A stretch of 64,000 nucleotides of DNA. Source: Armatimonadota bacterium (GTDB taxonomy: Bacteria > Armatimonadota > Fimbriimonadia > Fimbriimonadales > Fimbriimonadaceae). The notes under the pieces were generated by a model. It saw only the letters and a program-made list of their open reading frames with translations. It ran no database searches and had not been told where the DNA came from. Every line of letters starts with the position of its first letter. Position 1 is the stretch's first letter. The DNA lies in assembly GCA_020438215.1 (NCBI GenBank), contig JAGQUX010000012.1, forward strand, positions 1-64,000. The letters run 5' to 3'. The position numbers and the translations under genes are program-made. Of this stretch, positions 51,480-60,412 are shown in pieces.

Positions 51480-52137
51480 TCCACTCAGAAAGATCAGCTG
51501 CCGAGATTTGATAAGTTGAGGAAGGCTGGTGCTCGGCGATTTCCAGATGCTCTTCCAGCACGGGCAGCATTTCAGAAATTCGCTCAATCGTGTCAGTTGT
51601 TTCCAAAAGATGTTGTTGCTGGCGGCTGGGCAGATTCAAAAACTTAGCGACAAGGAATGAAAGTGCAGTCGGGTCATCGGGGAGCCGAACCTGGACTACT
51701 TTGGCCTCGGCATTTCGGAATTCCGCGTAGATGAGTGCTTCCATCAACTCTCGCATTCTTTGGGCCAGCGCATGGAGCCGGAGTCCTTCTTCGCTTTCTT
51801 CATCGGTGACCGCTTCCACTCGCCCTTTCCAGAACGCTCCAGAATCTTCAAGCCGACGAACGCGGAAGCGTGTAGTTCCGACTACCTTTGCGTCCATGTT
51901 TCCATCGTCATAGCTCTGTACACTGCGAATTCGGGCAACAGTTCCTACCATATAGGGGTCAGGATCACCGGAGATTTCGTCGCGCACCAGAAGCACACCG
52001 AACGGAACATCGTGTTGGAGACAGTGCCGGATCATGTCGCGGTGACGCTGTTCTGAGACATTGAGAATCAACTCGGCGTGGGGAAAGAGAACCGAGTTCA
52101 GCGGAAACAACGGGAGTTCTTCCTGCTGGATGGACAT
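51466..52137 (-). CDS. Stand-alone LON substrate-binding domain protein
   Basis: A 223-residue protein covering only the N-terminal LON domain: LPLFPLNSVLFPHAELILNVSE, GTVARIRSVQSY, VVGTTRFRVRRLE and then a helical bundle ending near EEHLEIAE. The AAA+ and serine protease domains of Lon are missing. Stand-alone LON proteins occur in many bacteria, function unclear. I start at the ATG at 52137, preceded by AAAGG at seven bases. It converges on the J-domain gene with a 14-base overlap. Confidence 0.88.
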   Translation of the reverse strand: MSIQQEELPLFPLNSVLFPHAELILNVSEQRHRDMIRHCLQHDVPFGVLLVRDEISGDPDPYMVGTVARIRSVQSYDDGNMDAKVVGTTRFRVRRLEDSGAFWKGRVEAVTDEESEEGLRLHALAQRMRELMEALIYAEFRNAEAKVVQVRLPDDPTALSFLVAKFLNLPSRQQQHLLETTDTIERISEMLPVLEEHLEIAEHQPSSTYQISAADLSEWITTN

Positions 52138-52364
52138 GGAGCTACCTTTCATTATAGACGTGCTTCGACTCCCAAGTGCTCGTACCTTCCGCCATTCGTC
52201 CAGGTTCTCTCCACCGAACGGAACAAAGATTTTGTTAAGAGCATCTTATGCCTCGTAAAACGAATCAGGACTGAACCTGAGTTAGGTTCGAAAGACCAGG
52301 TATTCTTCGCCTTCGTCTGGAACCTGTTGAGTCCAAGACGTTGATGGATTTGGGAACTATCGGA

Positions 52365-54098
52365 ATGAGTGAACAGTACAACGACCTTCTGAAGCAACTA
52401 GAAGACCTCAGAAAGCAGAACGAAGATCTGCAGTCCAAGTTGCAAAGTCTAGAAAGCCAGCCGATCGGCGAAGACTCGAAACCAAAGGAAGATATCCCCC
52501 GACCCACACCGGTTGAATCCGGCATGGATGTCGGCTCCATCCAAGAGGGTGATGTCACCCTCCGCCGCCTCGTTCAGCGTATCGCGATGATTCTTCAAGC
52601 CGAGAAGATCGTCATCATGTTCTACGAGCACGAAACCGGTGAGCTCATGGCGATTCCGCCTGCATACGGTCTGGAAGAAGAGAAGCTCGATCACTTCCGA
52701 GTACGTGCAACCCAAGGCATTTCTGGTGAAGTCTTCCGAGAAGGCGAACCGATCATTTTCCACGACGCCCCGAACGATCCGCGAACCCGCAAAGAAGTCG
52801 TTTCCCTCATCCACGTTCACAACGGGATCACAGTTCCGCTTATCATCGAAAAGCGGGATGAAGAGAACCGCATTGTTGATCGCACAACCATTGGTGTTCT
52901 CCATGCATTCAACAAGCGCCACGGCGAAGATTTCAACGATGAGGACGTACGCTTGCTTGAGCGCATGGCTAGAAACGTTGGCGCGATCATCGCTAACCTC
53001 CAGCTTTACCGAGCGGTTCTGGAAGAGCGCGAAGAGCTTCTTCAAACCTTCGAATCGCTTACCACTGGTCTTTTGCTGATCTCGCCAGAAGGCAACATCA
53101 GCCAGATGAACTCTGCTGCTCGAACCATCTTTAAGCTCGAAGCGGATGTCATTGGTAAGGCATGGAAGACCATCCTCACCGACAACCAATTGGTGGCGTT
53201 CCTCGATGCTGGTCTTGCCGGCAATCAGGCTGAATTGGTCGAAGTTACCGTTGATATTCACGGACAGGAGCGCACCTACCAAGTTCAAGGTGCAATTGTT
53301 CGCAACGAAGATGGCAAGACTCTCGGCTTCGTGACGATTTTCATCGATATCACTGAGCAGATCAACCTCGACAAGATGAAAAGTTCGTTTGTTGCGATGG
53401 CATCTCACGAACTCCGCACACCGCTTACCGCAATCAAGGGCTTCTCCAGCACTCTCCTCGAAGGTGTGGACGATTCCATTTACAGCGTTGATGACCAGAA
53501 GGAATTCCTTGGCATCATCGTCAGCGAATGCGACCGTCTCCGCCGCTTGATTGATGATCTTCTCAACACCGCACGGATTGAGTCGGGTCAATCACTGCAA
53601 CCGAACTACACCCGTTTCGAACTCCGGCCGCTCCTTGATAAAGTGGTTCGCGTTCAAAACCAAGCTTCGGTCAAGCACAAAGTCATCCTGGAAGTGCATG
53701 ATGAGCTTCCCGCTACCATCGTTGGTGATGAGGACAAGCTCGACCAAATCTTTACTAACCTCCTCAATAACGCGATCAAATATTCGCCGGAAGGTGGCGA
53801 CGTCTTCGTTCATGCTTACAACGAAGGGGAAACGGTCAAGTTCGGTGTCCAAGATCAAGGGATCGGGATTCCGAAAGATCACCTCGCCAAAGTCTTCGAA
53901 CGGTTCCACCGCGTCAATAACGAAGACAACCGCAAGATTTACGGAACCGGTCTCGGGCTGTACTTGGTCAAGCACCTTGTTGAGCAAGTCCATATGGGCA
54001 TCATTTGGGCAGAATCGACGGTTGGCAAGGGTTCAACCTTCCTTTTCCGCATCCCGTGCGAACTGGATATCGAAAAAGCGAAAGAGCTTAACAGCTAA
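52365..54098 (+). CDS. GAF-PAS sensor histidine kinase
   Basis: A 577-residue soluble kinase. After an N-terminal coiled coil (LLKQLEDLRKQNEDLQSKL), a GAF domain spans about 75-220, a PAS domain about 235-335, then HisKA with the phospho-His in FVAMASHELRTPLTAIKG near 355, and an ATPase domain with NNAIKYSP, GIGIP and GTGLGLYL. There are no membrane segments, so it senses a cytoplasmic signal. An earlier ATG at 52344 is possible. No response regulator is adjacent; the next gene is a phosphatase six bases downstream. Confidence 0.92.
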   Translation: MSEQYNDLLKQLEDLRKQNEDLQSKLQSLESQPIGEDSKPKEDIPRPTPVESGMDVGSIQEGDVTLRRLVQRIAMILQAEKIVIMFYEHETGELMAIPPAYGLEEEKLDHFRVRATQGISGEVFREGEPIIFHDAPNDPRTRKEVVSLIHVHNGITVPLIIEKRDEENRIVDRTTIGVLHAFNKRHGEDFNDEDVRLLERMARNVGAIIANLQLYRAVLEEREELLQTFESLTTGLLLISPEGNISQMNSAARTIFKLEADVIGKAWKTILTDNQLVAFLDAGLAGNQAELVEVTVDIHGQERTYQVQGAIVRNEDGKTLGFVTIFIDITEQINLDKMKSSFVAMASHELRTPLTAIKGFSSTLLEGVDDSIYSVDDQKEFLGIIVSECDRLRRLIDDLLNTARIESGQSLQPNYTRFELRPLLDKVVRVQNQASVKHKVILEVHDELPATIVGDEDKLDQIFTNLLNNAIKYSPEGGDVFVHAYNEGETVKFGVQDQGIGIPKDHLAKVFERFHRVNNEDNRKIYGTGLGLYLVKHLVEQVHMGIIWAESTVGKGSTFLFRIPCELDIEKAKELNS

Positions 54099-54104
54099 AG
54101 CCGC

Positions 54105-54782
54105 ATGAAAGCCGTCGTCTTTGATTTCGACGGGTTGATTCTGGATACGGAATCGGCGGAATACGCCGCGTGGTCATCTGTGTTTGCCGATCATGGCGTC
54201 AAGCTGGAACTCAGTGATTGGTCGGCGTGCGTTGGAGCGGGGCCCCACGCGTTTTCTGCTGAGAATCACCTGGAATCTCTTGTGGGAGAGCCAATTGATC
54301 AACAGGCGGCACTGAAATCTTGGCAAACCCGCCGTGACGAGATTCTGATCGACATCCAGCCTCGCGCGGGCATTGTCGAACTGCTTGATGACCTCGACGC
54401 CGAGCGAGTCCCCTATGCCATTGCCAGCAGTTCACGGAGCTTGTGGGTGGATGGCTTCCTCCAAAATCTAGGCTGGCGAAACCGCTTCGTTGGAGTTCAT
54501 ACGCGCGATACATCTGGTCACCCGAAGCCGAACCCCGCTAGCTACAAAGCCGCCTGTCAAGACCTTGGCATTGATCCGATTGATGCGGTCGCTTTGGAAG
54601 ACTCAACGAATGGTCTTCTTGCGGCACGGGACGCCGGGTTGATCGCTATTGCCATCCCCAATCCGGTGACGGAGAGCTTTGATTTGAGCCTGGCACACAA
54701 GATTGTGTCAAGCGCAGAAGAATTGAGTGCCCAGAAAATGCGCGTGATTCACGCGGCGGCAAAAGCCGTCTCTCAGCTCTGA
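54105..54782 (+). CDS. HAD-family phosphatase (beta-phosphoglucomutase-like)
   Basis: A 225-residue HAD subfamily IA hydrolase. Motif I is FDFDGLILDTES, motif II ASSSRS near residue 105, motif III GHPKPNPASY and motif IV ALEDSTNGLLAA. The helical cap after motif I fits phosphatases or mutases acting on small sugar phosphates. It begins six bases after the histidine kinase stop and overlaps the PGI/PMI gene by ten bases convergently. Substrate unknown. Confidence 0.88.
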   Translation: MKAVVFDFDGLILDTESAEYAAWSSVFADHGVKLELSDWSACVGAGPHAFSAENHLESLVGEPIDQQAALKSWQTRRDEILIDIQPRAGIVELLDDLDAERVPYAIASSSRSLWVDGFLQNLGWRNRFVGVHTRDTSGHPKPNPASYKAACQDLGIDPIDAVALEDSTNGLLAARDAGLIAIAIPNPVTESFDLSLAHKIVSSAEELSAQKMRVIHAAAKAVSQL

Positions 54783-55843
54783 TCAAGTTGGGCGAGCTTA
54801 TTCTTCAGCCCGTCAATCGCCACGATCTCACCGGGATCTCGACCACGCAGAGCCGCTAGATAAAGCGAAACGTAGTCACCAAAGTGAGAAAGGCTGAGCA
54901 ATCGGGCGAGCAATGTGTTACCGCGCGCCTTCACTCGATGAACAGTGGTGATGTCACCGATCTCTTCCATCGTAAACGCGACGCGCTTCATCATCCGCTC
55001 AGATTCATCGCCGCCTTCCAAGATGACGGTGTGCCAGCTTTTAACGCCTTGCTCGTGAGCGCCTTGCCAGCCAAGAATTTCGTTATGGCAAAGCTCTGGA
55101 AAGACGTGTGTGAGCACCATCTCTTTGCCGTTTTCGTTGATCTGAGCACGCCAGCGTTGGGCGAGAGCGTATGTCCAGTTTGAACAGCCGTAAAGGGTGG
55201 CAAAGCTTCCGCTCAGAGCAGAAGCGAGCTTCTTTGCGGGATTGGAATCAAAGTCGACGGTGTAAGCATTGTGTTCGCGGACTTCATCAATCGTAGTGAA
55301 TGCAGCTTCAAAATTTTGCTCACCGATTAATCCCAGATTCTCGAGCACGACAACAACTGGAATCATCATGTAGCCCATTGCGGTTCGAGGTGGTTGCCCG
55401 CCTGGCACGATGACATGGGGGAATCCGTCTGCTTTTGCTTTCTCGATCAACTTCCCGCCGCTACTGACGCAGATAATGTTTGCTCCACGGCGCTTAGCGT
55501 CATCGTATGCGGAGAGAGTTTCTTCGGTGTTTCCAGAATAGCTGGCGGCAATAATCAGCGATCCTTGCCCAACAAAGTTCGGCAGAGTGTAATCGCGGTT
55601 GACGAGGAAGGGAACCTTGCCCTCGCCCGCCATCAAAGCAGAAACGAGGTCGCCACCAGCGGCAGAACCGCCCAGCCCGGTCAACATAACAAGGTCAGGG
55701 GTTGCGGCAGATTTCGGGAGGGATGCGTTCCGGGCAATCTCAAGCGCACGCCGACATTGGTCGGCGAAATCGTGGGTGAGATCGCCCATCTTGAACGGAT
55801 CGTGGGCAACTAAGGCGGATTGATCATCCAGGATGCTGGACAT
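54773..55843 (-). CDS. Bifunctional phosphoglucose/phosphomannose isomerase
   Basis: A 356-residue SIS-fold isomerase of the bacterial/archaeal PGI/PMI family, interconverting fructose-6-P with glucose-6-P and mannose-6-P. Motifs: LTGLGGSAAGGDLV, IAASYSGNTEETLSAYDDAK and VFPELCHNEILGWQG, the last with catalytic Glu and His. Length typical. It is nine bases downstream of ssb on the same strand, an unusual neighbour for an ssb operon. Confidence 0.9.
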   Translation of the reverse strand: MSSILDDQSALVAHDPFKMGDLTHDFADQCRRALEIARNASLPKSAATPDLVMLTGLGGSAAGGDLVSALMAGEGKVPFLVNRDYTLPNFVGQGSLIIAASYSGNTEETLSAYDDAKRRGANIICVSSGGKLIEKAKADGFPHVIVPGGQPPRTAMGYMMIPVVVVLENLGLIGEQNFEAAFTTIDEVREHNAYTVDFDSNPAKKLASALSGSFATLYGCSNWTYALAQRWRAQINENGKEMVLTHVFPELCHNEILGWQGAHEQGVKSWHTVILEGGDESERMMKRVAFTMEEIGDITTVHRVKARGNTLLARLLSLSHFGDYVSLYLAALRGRDPGEIVAIDGLKNKLAQLDQS

Positions 55844-55852
55844 GGCTACCGC

Positions 55853-56272
55853 TTACTCGTCTGCGAACGGATCGTATTCGTCCGGATCGGGGGCGGAAGT
55901 CATTTCGCCGCCAGATCGTGATCCGCCGCCACCACCGCCGCCCGCATCATCGCGCGGTCGGTCGAGGCCTTGGACATTATCAGCAACGATTTCAATCGCT
56001 TCGCGCTGAGCACCATCTTGAGTTGTGTATTTGCGAGATTGCAAACGTCCATCAACGGCAACTAACCGGCCTTTGCTCATGTAGTTGCTGACGAATTCGG
56101 CAGTTGCGCCCCAGCAAGTGACGGTAAAGAAATCAGCGTCCGGGCCCTCTTGTGGCTTGAATCGCTTTTGCACAGCGATGCCAAAGGAGGCAACGCTCTT
56201 TCCGCCCGTTGTTGTGCGAAGTTCCGGGTCGCGGGTGAGGCGACCAACCAGGACAACTCGATTGATGCTCAT
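55853..56272 (-). CDS. ssb: Single-stranded DNA-binding protein
   Basis: SSB, 139 residues. The OB fold begins MSINRVVLVGRLTRDPELR and includes FFTVTCWGATAEFV and GRLVAVDGRLQSRKY. A Gly-rich linker leads to an acidic tip ending DPFADE, a variant of the usual DDDIPF protein-binding tail. It protects single-stranded DNA and recruits replication and repair enzymes. It lies 12 bases after rpsF, the usual order, but rpsR does not follow. Confidence 0.96.
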   Translation of the reverse strand: MSINRVVLVGRLTRDPELRTTTGGKSVASFGIAVQKRFKPQEGPDADFFTVTCWGATAEFVSNYMSKGRLVAVDGRLQSRKYTTQDGAQREAIEIVADNVQGLDRPRDDAGGGGGGGSRSGGEMTSAPDPDEYDPFADE

Positions 56273-56284
56273 GGTGCGCCTAGA

Positions 56285-56584
56285 TTACTTGGATTCTTCT
56301 AGCGCGAAGATGCGATGTCGAATAATTGTGTCGTTGATTCCCATCAAGCGGCTCAATTCTGCGGGGGCAGCTGAAGGAGCGCTGAACTCCATCAGGATGT
56401 AGTTACCATCGCGGTGGTTGCCAATTTCGTAAGCGAGCTTGCGCTTTTCCCAGAGGCCAGCTTTAGTAACGGTGCCGCCGTTCTTTTCAACAACTTCTTT
56501 GTATTGCTCAGCGATCTTGCTGACTTCGTCTTCGGTCAGCGCGGTCGGGACAATATATAGGGCTTCGTATGATCGGTCTTTCAT
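56285..56584 (-). CDS. rpsF: Ribosomal protein bS6
   Basis: bS6, 99 residues: MKDRSYEALYIVPTALTEDEV, WEKRKLAYEIGNHRDGNYILMEF, and MGINDTIIRHRIFA. It binds uS15/bS18 sites in the 30S platform. First gene of an rpsF-ssb unit; rpsR (bS18) is absent and replaced here by the isomerase gene. Confidence 0.97.
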   Translation of the reverse strand: MKDRSYEALYIVPTALTEDEVSKIAEQYKEVVEKNGGTVTKAGLWEKRKLAYEIGNHRDGNYILMEFSAPSAAPAELSRLMGINDTIIRHRIFALEESK

Positions 56585-56835
56585 GGAATTTCAGGCTCCT
56601 TTTGGTCTCGGGTGGCACATCGGCTTCACGATGAAGCAAGAAATGCAAGGAGCACCCAAACGAGACGGCAGAATACCAGACTGAAATGAGTCAGAGACGG
56701 ACCCGTCCTGGATCAAGACAATTGGCCTTTGATTCGGGACAAAATCCCGATTTTGTGCAGAAAGTGGAACCTGATTTTCCATAGCTTCCGTAACCCCCGA
56801 TGTCGCAAAACACTTTCGTTGAGGTTACAAAAACG

Positions 56836-57831
56836 ATGAAGAAGCGAATTTTGACGCCTATCCTTGTTACTGCATTTGGAATTCTGGGGATCTCGATCGC
56901 CTATGCGCGATTGATGGATGATTCTCCGAAACCTTCCGATGAGCCGAATGTGAGCGTGAATGTTGCTCAAGACTTGAAATTGGACGATGTCACTGCTCAA
57001 CAACTTCTTGACATGCTCAAGAAGAAGGGTTATCGATTTATTGTTGAGACCACAAACATTCCGAAAGACAAAACGTTCTCGGTCAATGTGGTTGGTGGAT
57101 CAGAGAAGGCAGTGATCGGGGCGGTTGCTCGAGCCCTTGGTCTTTCTGTTGAGAAATCTGACGACATCTATGTCCTTCGAGATGGCTTCGCGATGCCGTT
57201 TGTATGGTCAGGCGAGGGCGGCGATGGTGCCAAGGCATTTTCATTCAATTTCAACGACATGTTCGATGAAGAAACCCTGGAGAAGATGCGCCAGGAATTC
57301 AAAAACGAAAAGGGTCGAGAAATGACTCCTGAAGAGCGCGCGGAATTCGAAAAGGCGATGGAAAGCGTTCAAAAGCTTCACTTTGACTTTGATAAAGAGC
57401 ACCTGAAGGGTCTGGACGAAGAAATCCTTCGATCGATGAAAGAGCATGGTCTTGATAAAGAGCACATGAAAAAGCTCAGCGAGAAACTAAAGAAAGAAAT
57501 CGGCGAAGAGGGCGTTTTCGTGATGCCGTTCGACGATGAAGATTTCTCTGGTGACCGAAGTTCCATCCGCATTTCTACGGATGGAAATGGCAAGGGCATC
57601 AAGATCAACAATGGAGCAATCAAGAAGCTCCTCGATTCAGTAACGCCATCTCAAAAAGAGAAAATGGCACGCGACGGTTTCCTGTCGGTAAAGGATCTTA
57701 CGAAACAACAACTCGAAATCTTGGGCAATCCAGACCTTGATTCGATTCGTGAGATTGTTATCGACCAGGATGGCAAAAAGATCCGGATCGTTGGGAAGAA
57801 GGAATCTTCCGGCGAAAAACGGGCGAGCTAA
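56836..57831 (+). CDS. Unknown exported protein with STN-like and coiled-coil regions
   Basis: A 331-residue protein. I start at the ATG at 56836, which begins a signal-anchor (MKKRILTPILVTAFGILG). Residues about 30-100 resemble a secretin/STN-like module: LDDVTAQQLLDMLKKKGYRFIV, FSVNVVGGSEKAVIGAVARALGL. Then a long charged helical part (LEKMRQEFKNEKGREM, HGLDKEHMKKLSEKLKKE) and a basic tail follow. No enzyme motif seen. It is monocistronic with a terminator after it. Confidence 0.55.
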   Translation: MKKRILTPILVTAFGILGISIAYARLMDDSPKPSDEPNVSVNVAQDLKLDDVTAQQLLDMLKKKGYRFIVETTNIPKDKTFSVNVVGGSEKAVIGAVARALGLSVEKSDDIYVLRDGFAMPFVWSGEGGDGAKAFSFNFNDMFDEETLEKMRQEFKNEKGREMTPEERAEFEKAMESVQKLHFDFDKEHLKGLDEEILRSMKEHGLDKEHMKKLSEKLKKEIGEEGVFVMPFDDEDFSGDRSSIRISTDGNGKGIKINNGAIKKLLDSVTPSQKEKMARDGFLSVKDLTKQQLEILGNPDLDSIREIVIDQDGKKIRIVGKKESSGEKRAS

Positions 57832-57873
57832 ATCTCTGGAACAGTTCGAAGCCGCCAGGCTTCGCAGCAAATC

Positions 57874-57912
57874 GCCGACTCATCTAGCACGTTGATGGGT
57901 CGGCTCTTTTTT
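57874..57912 (+). terminator. Terminator after the exported protein gene
   Basis: GCCGACTCATC (57874-57884) / GATGGGTCGGC (57894-57904), one mismatch, followed by TCTTTTTT. Confidence 0.85.
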
Positions 57913-57916
57913 GATG

Positions 57917-58606
57917 CTATTCGAGGAATATCCCGTTCGCTTCTAGGCTAAACCGATAGCCAAACAGAGCAGAAGCTTTGCGGCACATCACCATGCGGCT
58001 GAGGAAGATTTCGAAATACTCCATCACACTGGCGAAGTTCGTGTCGATCTCCAAAACCAGGCGAATGGTTTTCTCGTCTGGGTTCATATCGACATGGCTT
58101 TTCTCGACGGCATAGTTCACCCGGTCGTGAATGTCGAAAGTCTCCATCATAGGGTTTTGCACCCGTGAGCGATGGACGTCCGATTTATCGGCGACGATCA
58201 GTGCCGCAGACATGACACTGATGGGCGTCCCGGCTAACTCTTCGTGGTTGCCAATCGCGCCAAGGATCGGTGCGATTTCTTCCGGCGGCATTCCCATTTC
58301 GTTGAGGAGCGTAAACGCAATGTTAGCCCCGCTGATCGGGTGATCTATCCGGTTGATAACGTTGCCGATGTCGTGCAGATAAGCGGCAATCTGTCCTAGC
58401 TCTACTTCTCGGGCTGGCATTCCGAGCGTGTCCATGATGTGCCGTGTGATTCCGCTCACAATCCCGACATGGCGATGACCGTGTTCGGTGTATCCCATAG
58501 AACGCAGAAGCTCATTCGCGCCATCAATCAGCGTTTTAACTTTGTGGTGGGATTTAACATCTTTGAGAGTGATGACTCTCGCATCTTGAATCGGATCGGT
58601 ATTCAT
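57917..58606 (-). CDS. HD-domain phosphohydrolase
   Basis: A 229-residue HD-superfamily protein. The metal motif is YLHDIGNVINRIDHP near residue 90, preceded by VGIVSGITRHIM and followed by ILGAIGNHEEL and ALIVADKSDVHRSR, which supply the remaining ligands. Members hydrolyse nucleotide or second-messenger phosphates. It overlaps the upstream deacetylase gene by ATGA, so they are coupled. Specific substrate unknown. Confidence 0.87.
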   Translation of the reverse strand: MNTDPIQDARVITLKDVKSHHKVKTLIDGANELLRSMGYTEHGHRHVGIVSGITRHIMDTLGMPAREVELGQIAAYLHDIGNVINRIDHPISGANIAFTLLNEMGMPPEEIAPILGAIGNHEELAGTPISVMSAALIVADKSDVHRSRVQNPMMETFDIHDRVNYAVEKSHVDMNPDEKTIRLVLEIDTNFASVMEYFEIFLSRMVMCRKASALFGYRFSLEANGIFLE

Positions 58607-59484
58607 GGTTGAACGTAAGGTTGAACTTTGCCACTACTGACTCGGTTGAGCCAATAGGAGATTCCTAGCGTACCGTCATAAGCTTGGACGCGGGGAATCC
58701 TGAGCCGATCCATTTTGCCAGATACCGGCGATGGCGCGGGTGATGAACCGGCAAGGCAGATATTGTCGTAGCCATATCGTTTGCCGTTGAGTTCAAATTT
58801 GTTGAGCAAACTGCGATTTTTCGGCGCAATGCCATAGGGGGTGGCAATGGATCTCGCTTTGATCCCAAGGCTGGCAATGTAATCATAAGATCCGGCCAAT
58901 TCCTTCATCACTTCGCCATCGGACATCTTAGAGAGATTGCCGTGGGTCATTGTGTGCGAGCCGATCTCGCTGCCCCACTCGAGGAGCAGTTCAACTTTTC
59001 TCTTGGCGAATTTCTTCTGACCGAACGGGCCGTTCGGAAGGATGAAGAAAGTGCCCTTTACGGGGAAATCGGGGTTCTTATCTGCAAACTTCTTCCAGAT
59101 TCCCACCGCGCTTTTGGGATCAATCGAGCCATCAGATTTCATGCTGAACTGCGATTGCCAGGAATCATCAAAAGTGAGGATGACAGGCGATGCTCCCCGG
59201 GGAAGAGGCATTCGATTATTGACGTATTCGTCAAGCGTTACGGGGCGGTATCCCATTGCATAGAGCCGGTTGAGGTCAGCTTCAAAGTTCTCATAGGATC
59301 GCACCATGTTCTTTTCCTCCTGCTCAATGCGGTGATACATCAAGATGAGGACATTGCCTTTGCGATTCGGGAGCCTTTCAGTGACAGGTTTTGGCTCTTC
59401 TACACTCGGTGGGCCGTATTGAGGGTTGCTAGGCTTGTCTTGCGGATCTAACAGCGCGGAAAAGAGGACAAGCGAAGCAATCAT
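58603..59484 (-). CDS. Secreted polysaccharide deacetylase (NodB/CE4)
   Basis: A 293-residue CE4 enzyme with a short signal segment (MIASLVLFSALL). NodB motifs: LILMYHRI, motif 1 ILTFDDSWQSQF near residue 120 with catalytic Asp, and motif 2 IGSHTMTHGNLS near 195. It removes acetyl groups from peptidoglycan, chitin-like or exopolysaccharide chains outside the membrane. First gene of the pair with the HD-domain gene. Confidence 0.9.
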   Translation of the reverse strand: MIASLVLFSALLDPQDKPSNPQYGPPSVEEPKPVTERLPNRKGNVLILMYHRIEQEEKNMVRSYENFEADLNRLYAMGYRPVTLDEYVNNRMPLPRGASPVILTFDDSWQSQFSMKSDGSIDPKSAVGIWKKFADKNPDFPVKGTFFILPNGPFGQKKFAKRKVELLLEWGSEIGSHTMTHGNLSKMSDGEVMKELAGSYDYIASLGIKARSIATPYGIAPKNRSLLNKFELNGKRYGYDNICLAGSSPAPSPVSGKMDRLRIPRVQAYDGTLGISYWLNRVSSGKVQPYVQP

Positions 59485-59677
59485 GATGGGTTTCCAGAGG
59501 GGTGCGTTAATTATCTCTGGTTACTTGGCAGGGTTTGTGTGGATTAGGACAAGTTTCCGATAAATTTCTTTCTTAGTCTTGCGAAGAATCGTCAGAACAA
59601 GGAATTTAGTTTCAATTTTTTCTGAAACTATTGTCAGGACGACCAAAAATTACGTAGTATTTGAAGGAAGACAGGCG

Positions 59678-60412
59678 ATGACTAAAGTCAAAACCCCAAG
59701 CGATCCCCAGCCGATTTGGCAACGCGAAGGCGAAGCCAAGCGGGAAGCTGTGCGCGAGATGTTTGCCGATATCGCGCCAACTTACGATCGTGTCAACACC
59801 ATCGTTTCGACGGGTCAAGATGAAAAGTGGCGACGCGCGGCGGTTGAAGCCATCAATCTCCAACCGGGAGAGAGCGTGCTGGATCTCTGTTCTGGCACGG
59901 GAGCATTTCTTCCGCATATCATGGCGAAGGTCGGCGAAGCTGGGTTAGTAACGGGAGTGGACTTTTGTGCTCCGATGCTCGCCGAGGCAAAAACGAAATT
60001 CGGCGAAAAGGTCAGCCTGCAAGTCGGGGATGCGACAGAACTTCCGTTCCAAGCTGAATCGTTTGATGCGATGACAGTCGGTTGGGGACTCCGCAATGTG
60101 CCCGATCTCGATCGAGCATTGAGCGAAGCGGCGCGGGTTCTCAAACCCGGAGGGCGCTTTGTCACAGTTGATATGGCGCGCCCGCGTGGATTGATCGGCC
60201 CGATCTCAGAATGGGCGTGCGGCACCATTGTTCCGCTTGTGGGCCGAGTCTTTGGTAAGACCGAGGCTTACACTTATCTGCCCAAGTCAGCGCAGCGATT
60301 CGCGAGTCGCGAAGAACTCACCGCAAAGATGGAGAAAGCGGGGTTCTCTGATGTGCAGTTCAAAGATTTTTACTTCGGCAACATCTGTATGCATTGGGGG
60401 GTAAAGAAGTGA
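59678..60412 (+). CDS. menG: Demethylmenaquinone/ubiquinone methyltransferase
   Basis: A 244-residue UbiE/MenG family enzyme that methylates demethylmenaquinone. Motifs: FADIAPTYDRVNTIVS, AdoMet loop LDLCSGTGAFLPHI, VGWGLRNVPDLDRALSE and YTYLPKSAQRFAS. I start at the ATG at 59678, preceded by GAAGGAAGACAGGCG; the upstream frame to 59579 has no family match. Its stop overlaps the polyprenyl synthase start (GTGA), forming a quinone-synthesis pair. Confidence 0.93.
   Translation: MTKVKTPSDPQPIWQREGEAKREAVREMFADIAPTYDRVNTIVSTGQDEKWRRAAVEAINLQPGESVLDLCSGTGAFLPHIMAKVGEAGLVTGVDFCAPMLAEAKTKFGEKVSLQVGDATELPFQAESFDAMTVGWGLRNVPDLDRALSEAARVLKPGGRFVTVDMARPRGLIGPISEWACGTIVPLVGRVFGKTEAYTYLPKSAQRFASREELTAKMEKAGFSDVQFKDFYFGNICMHWGVKK

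Noticed and set aside
52449-53591. A 380-codon open frame antisense to the histidine kinase
   Set aside because: It covers the GAF, PAS and HisKA coding sequence in the other strand and has no recognisable domain.
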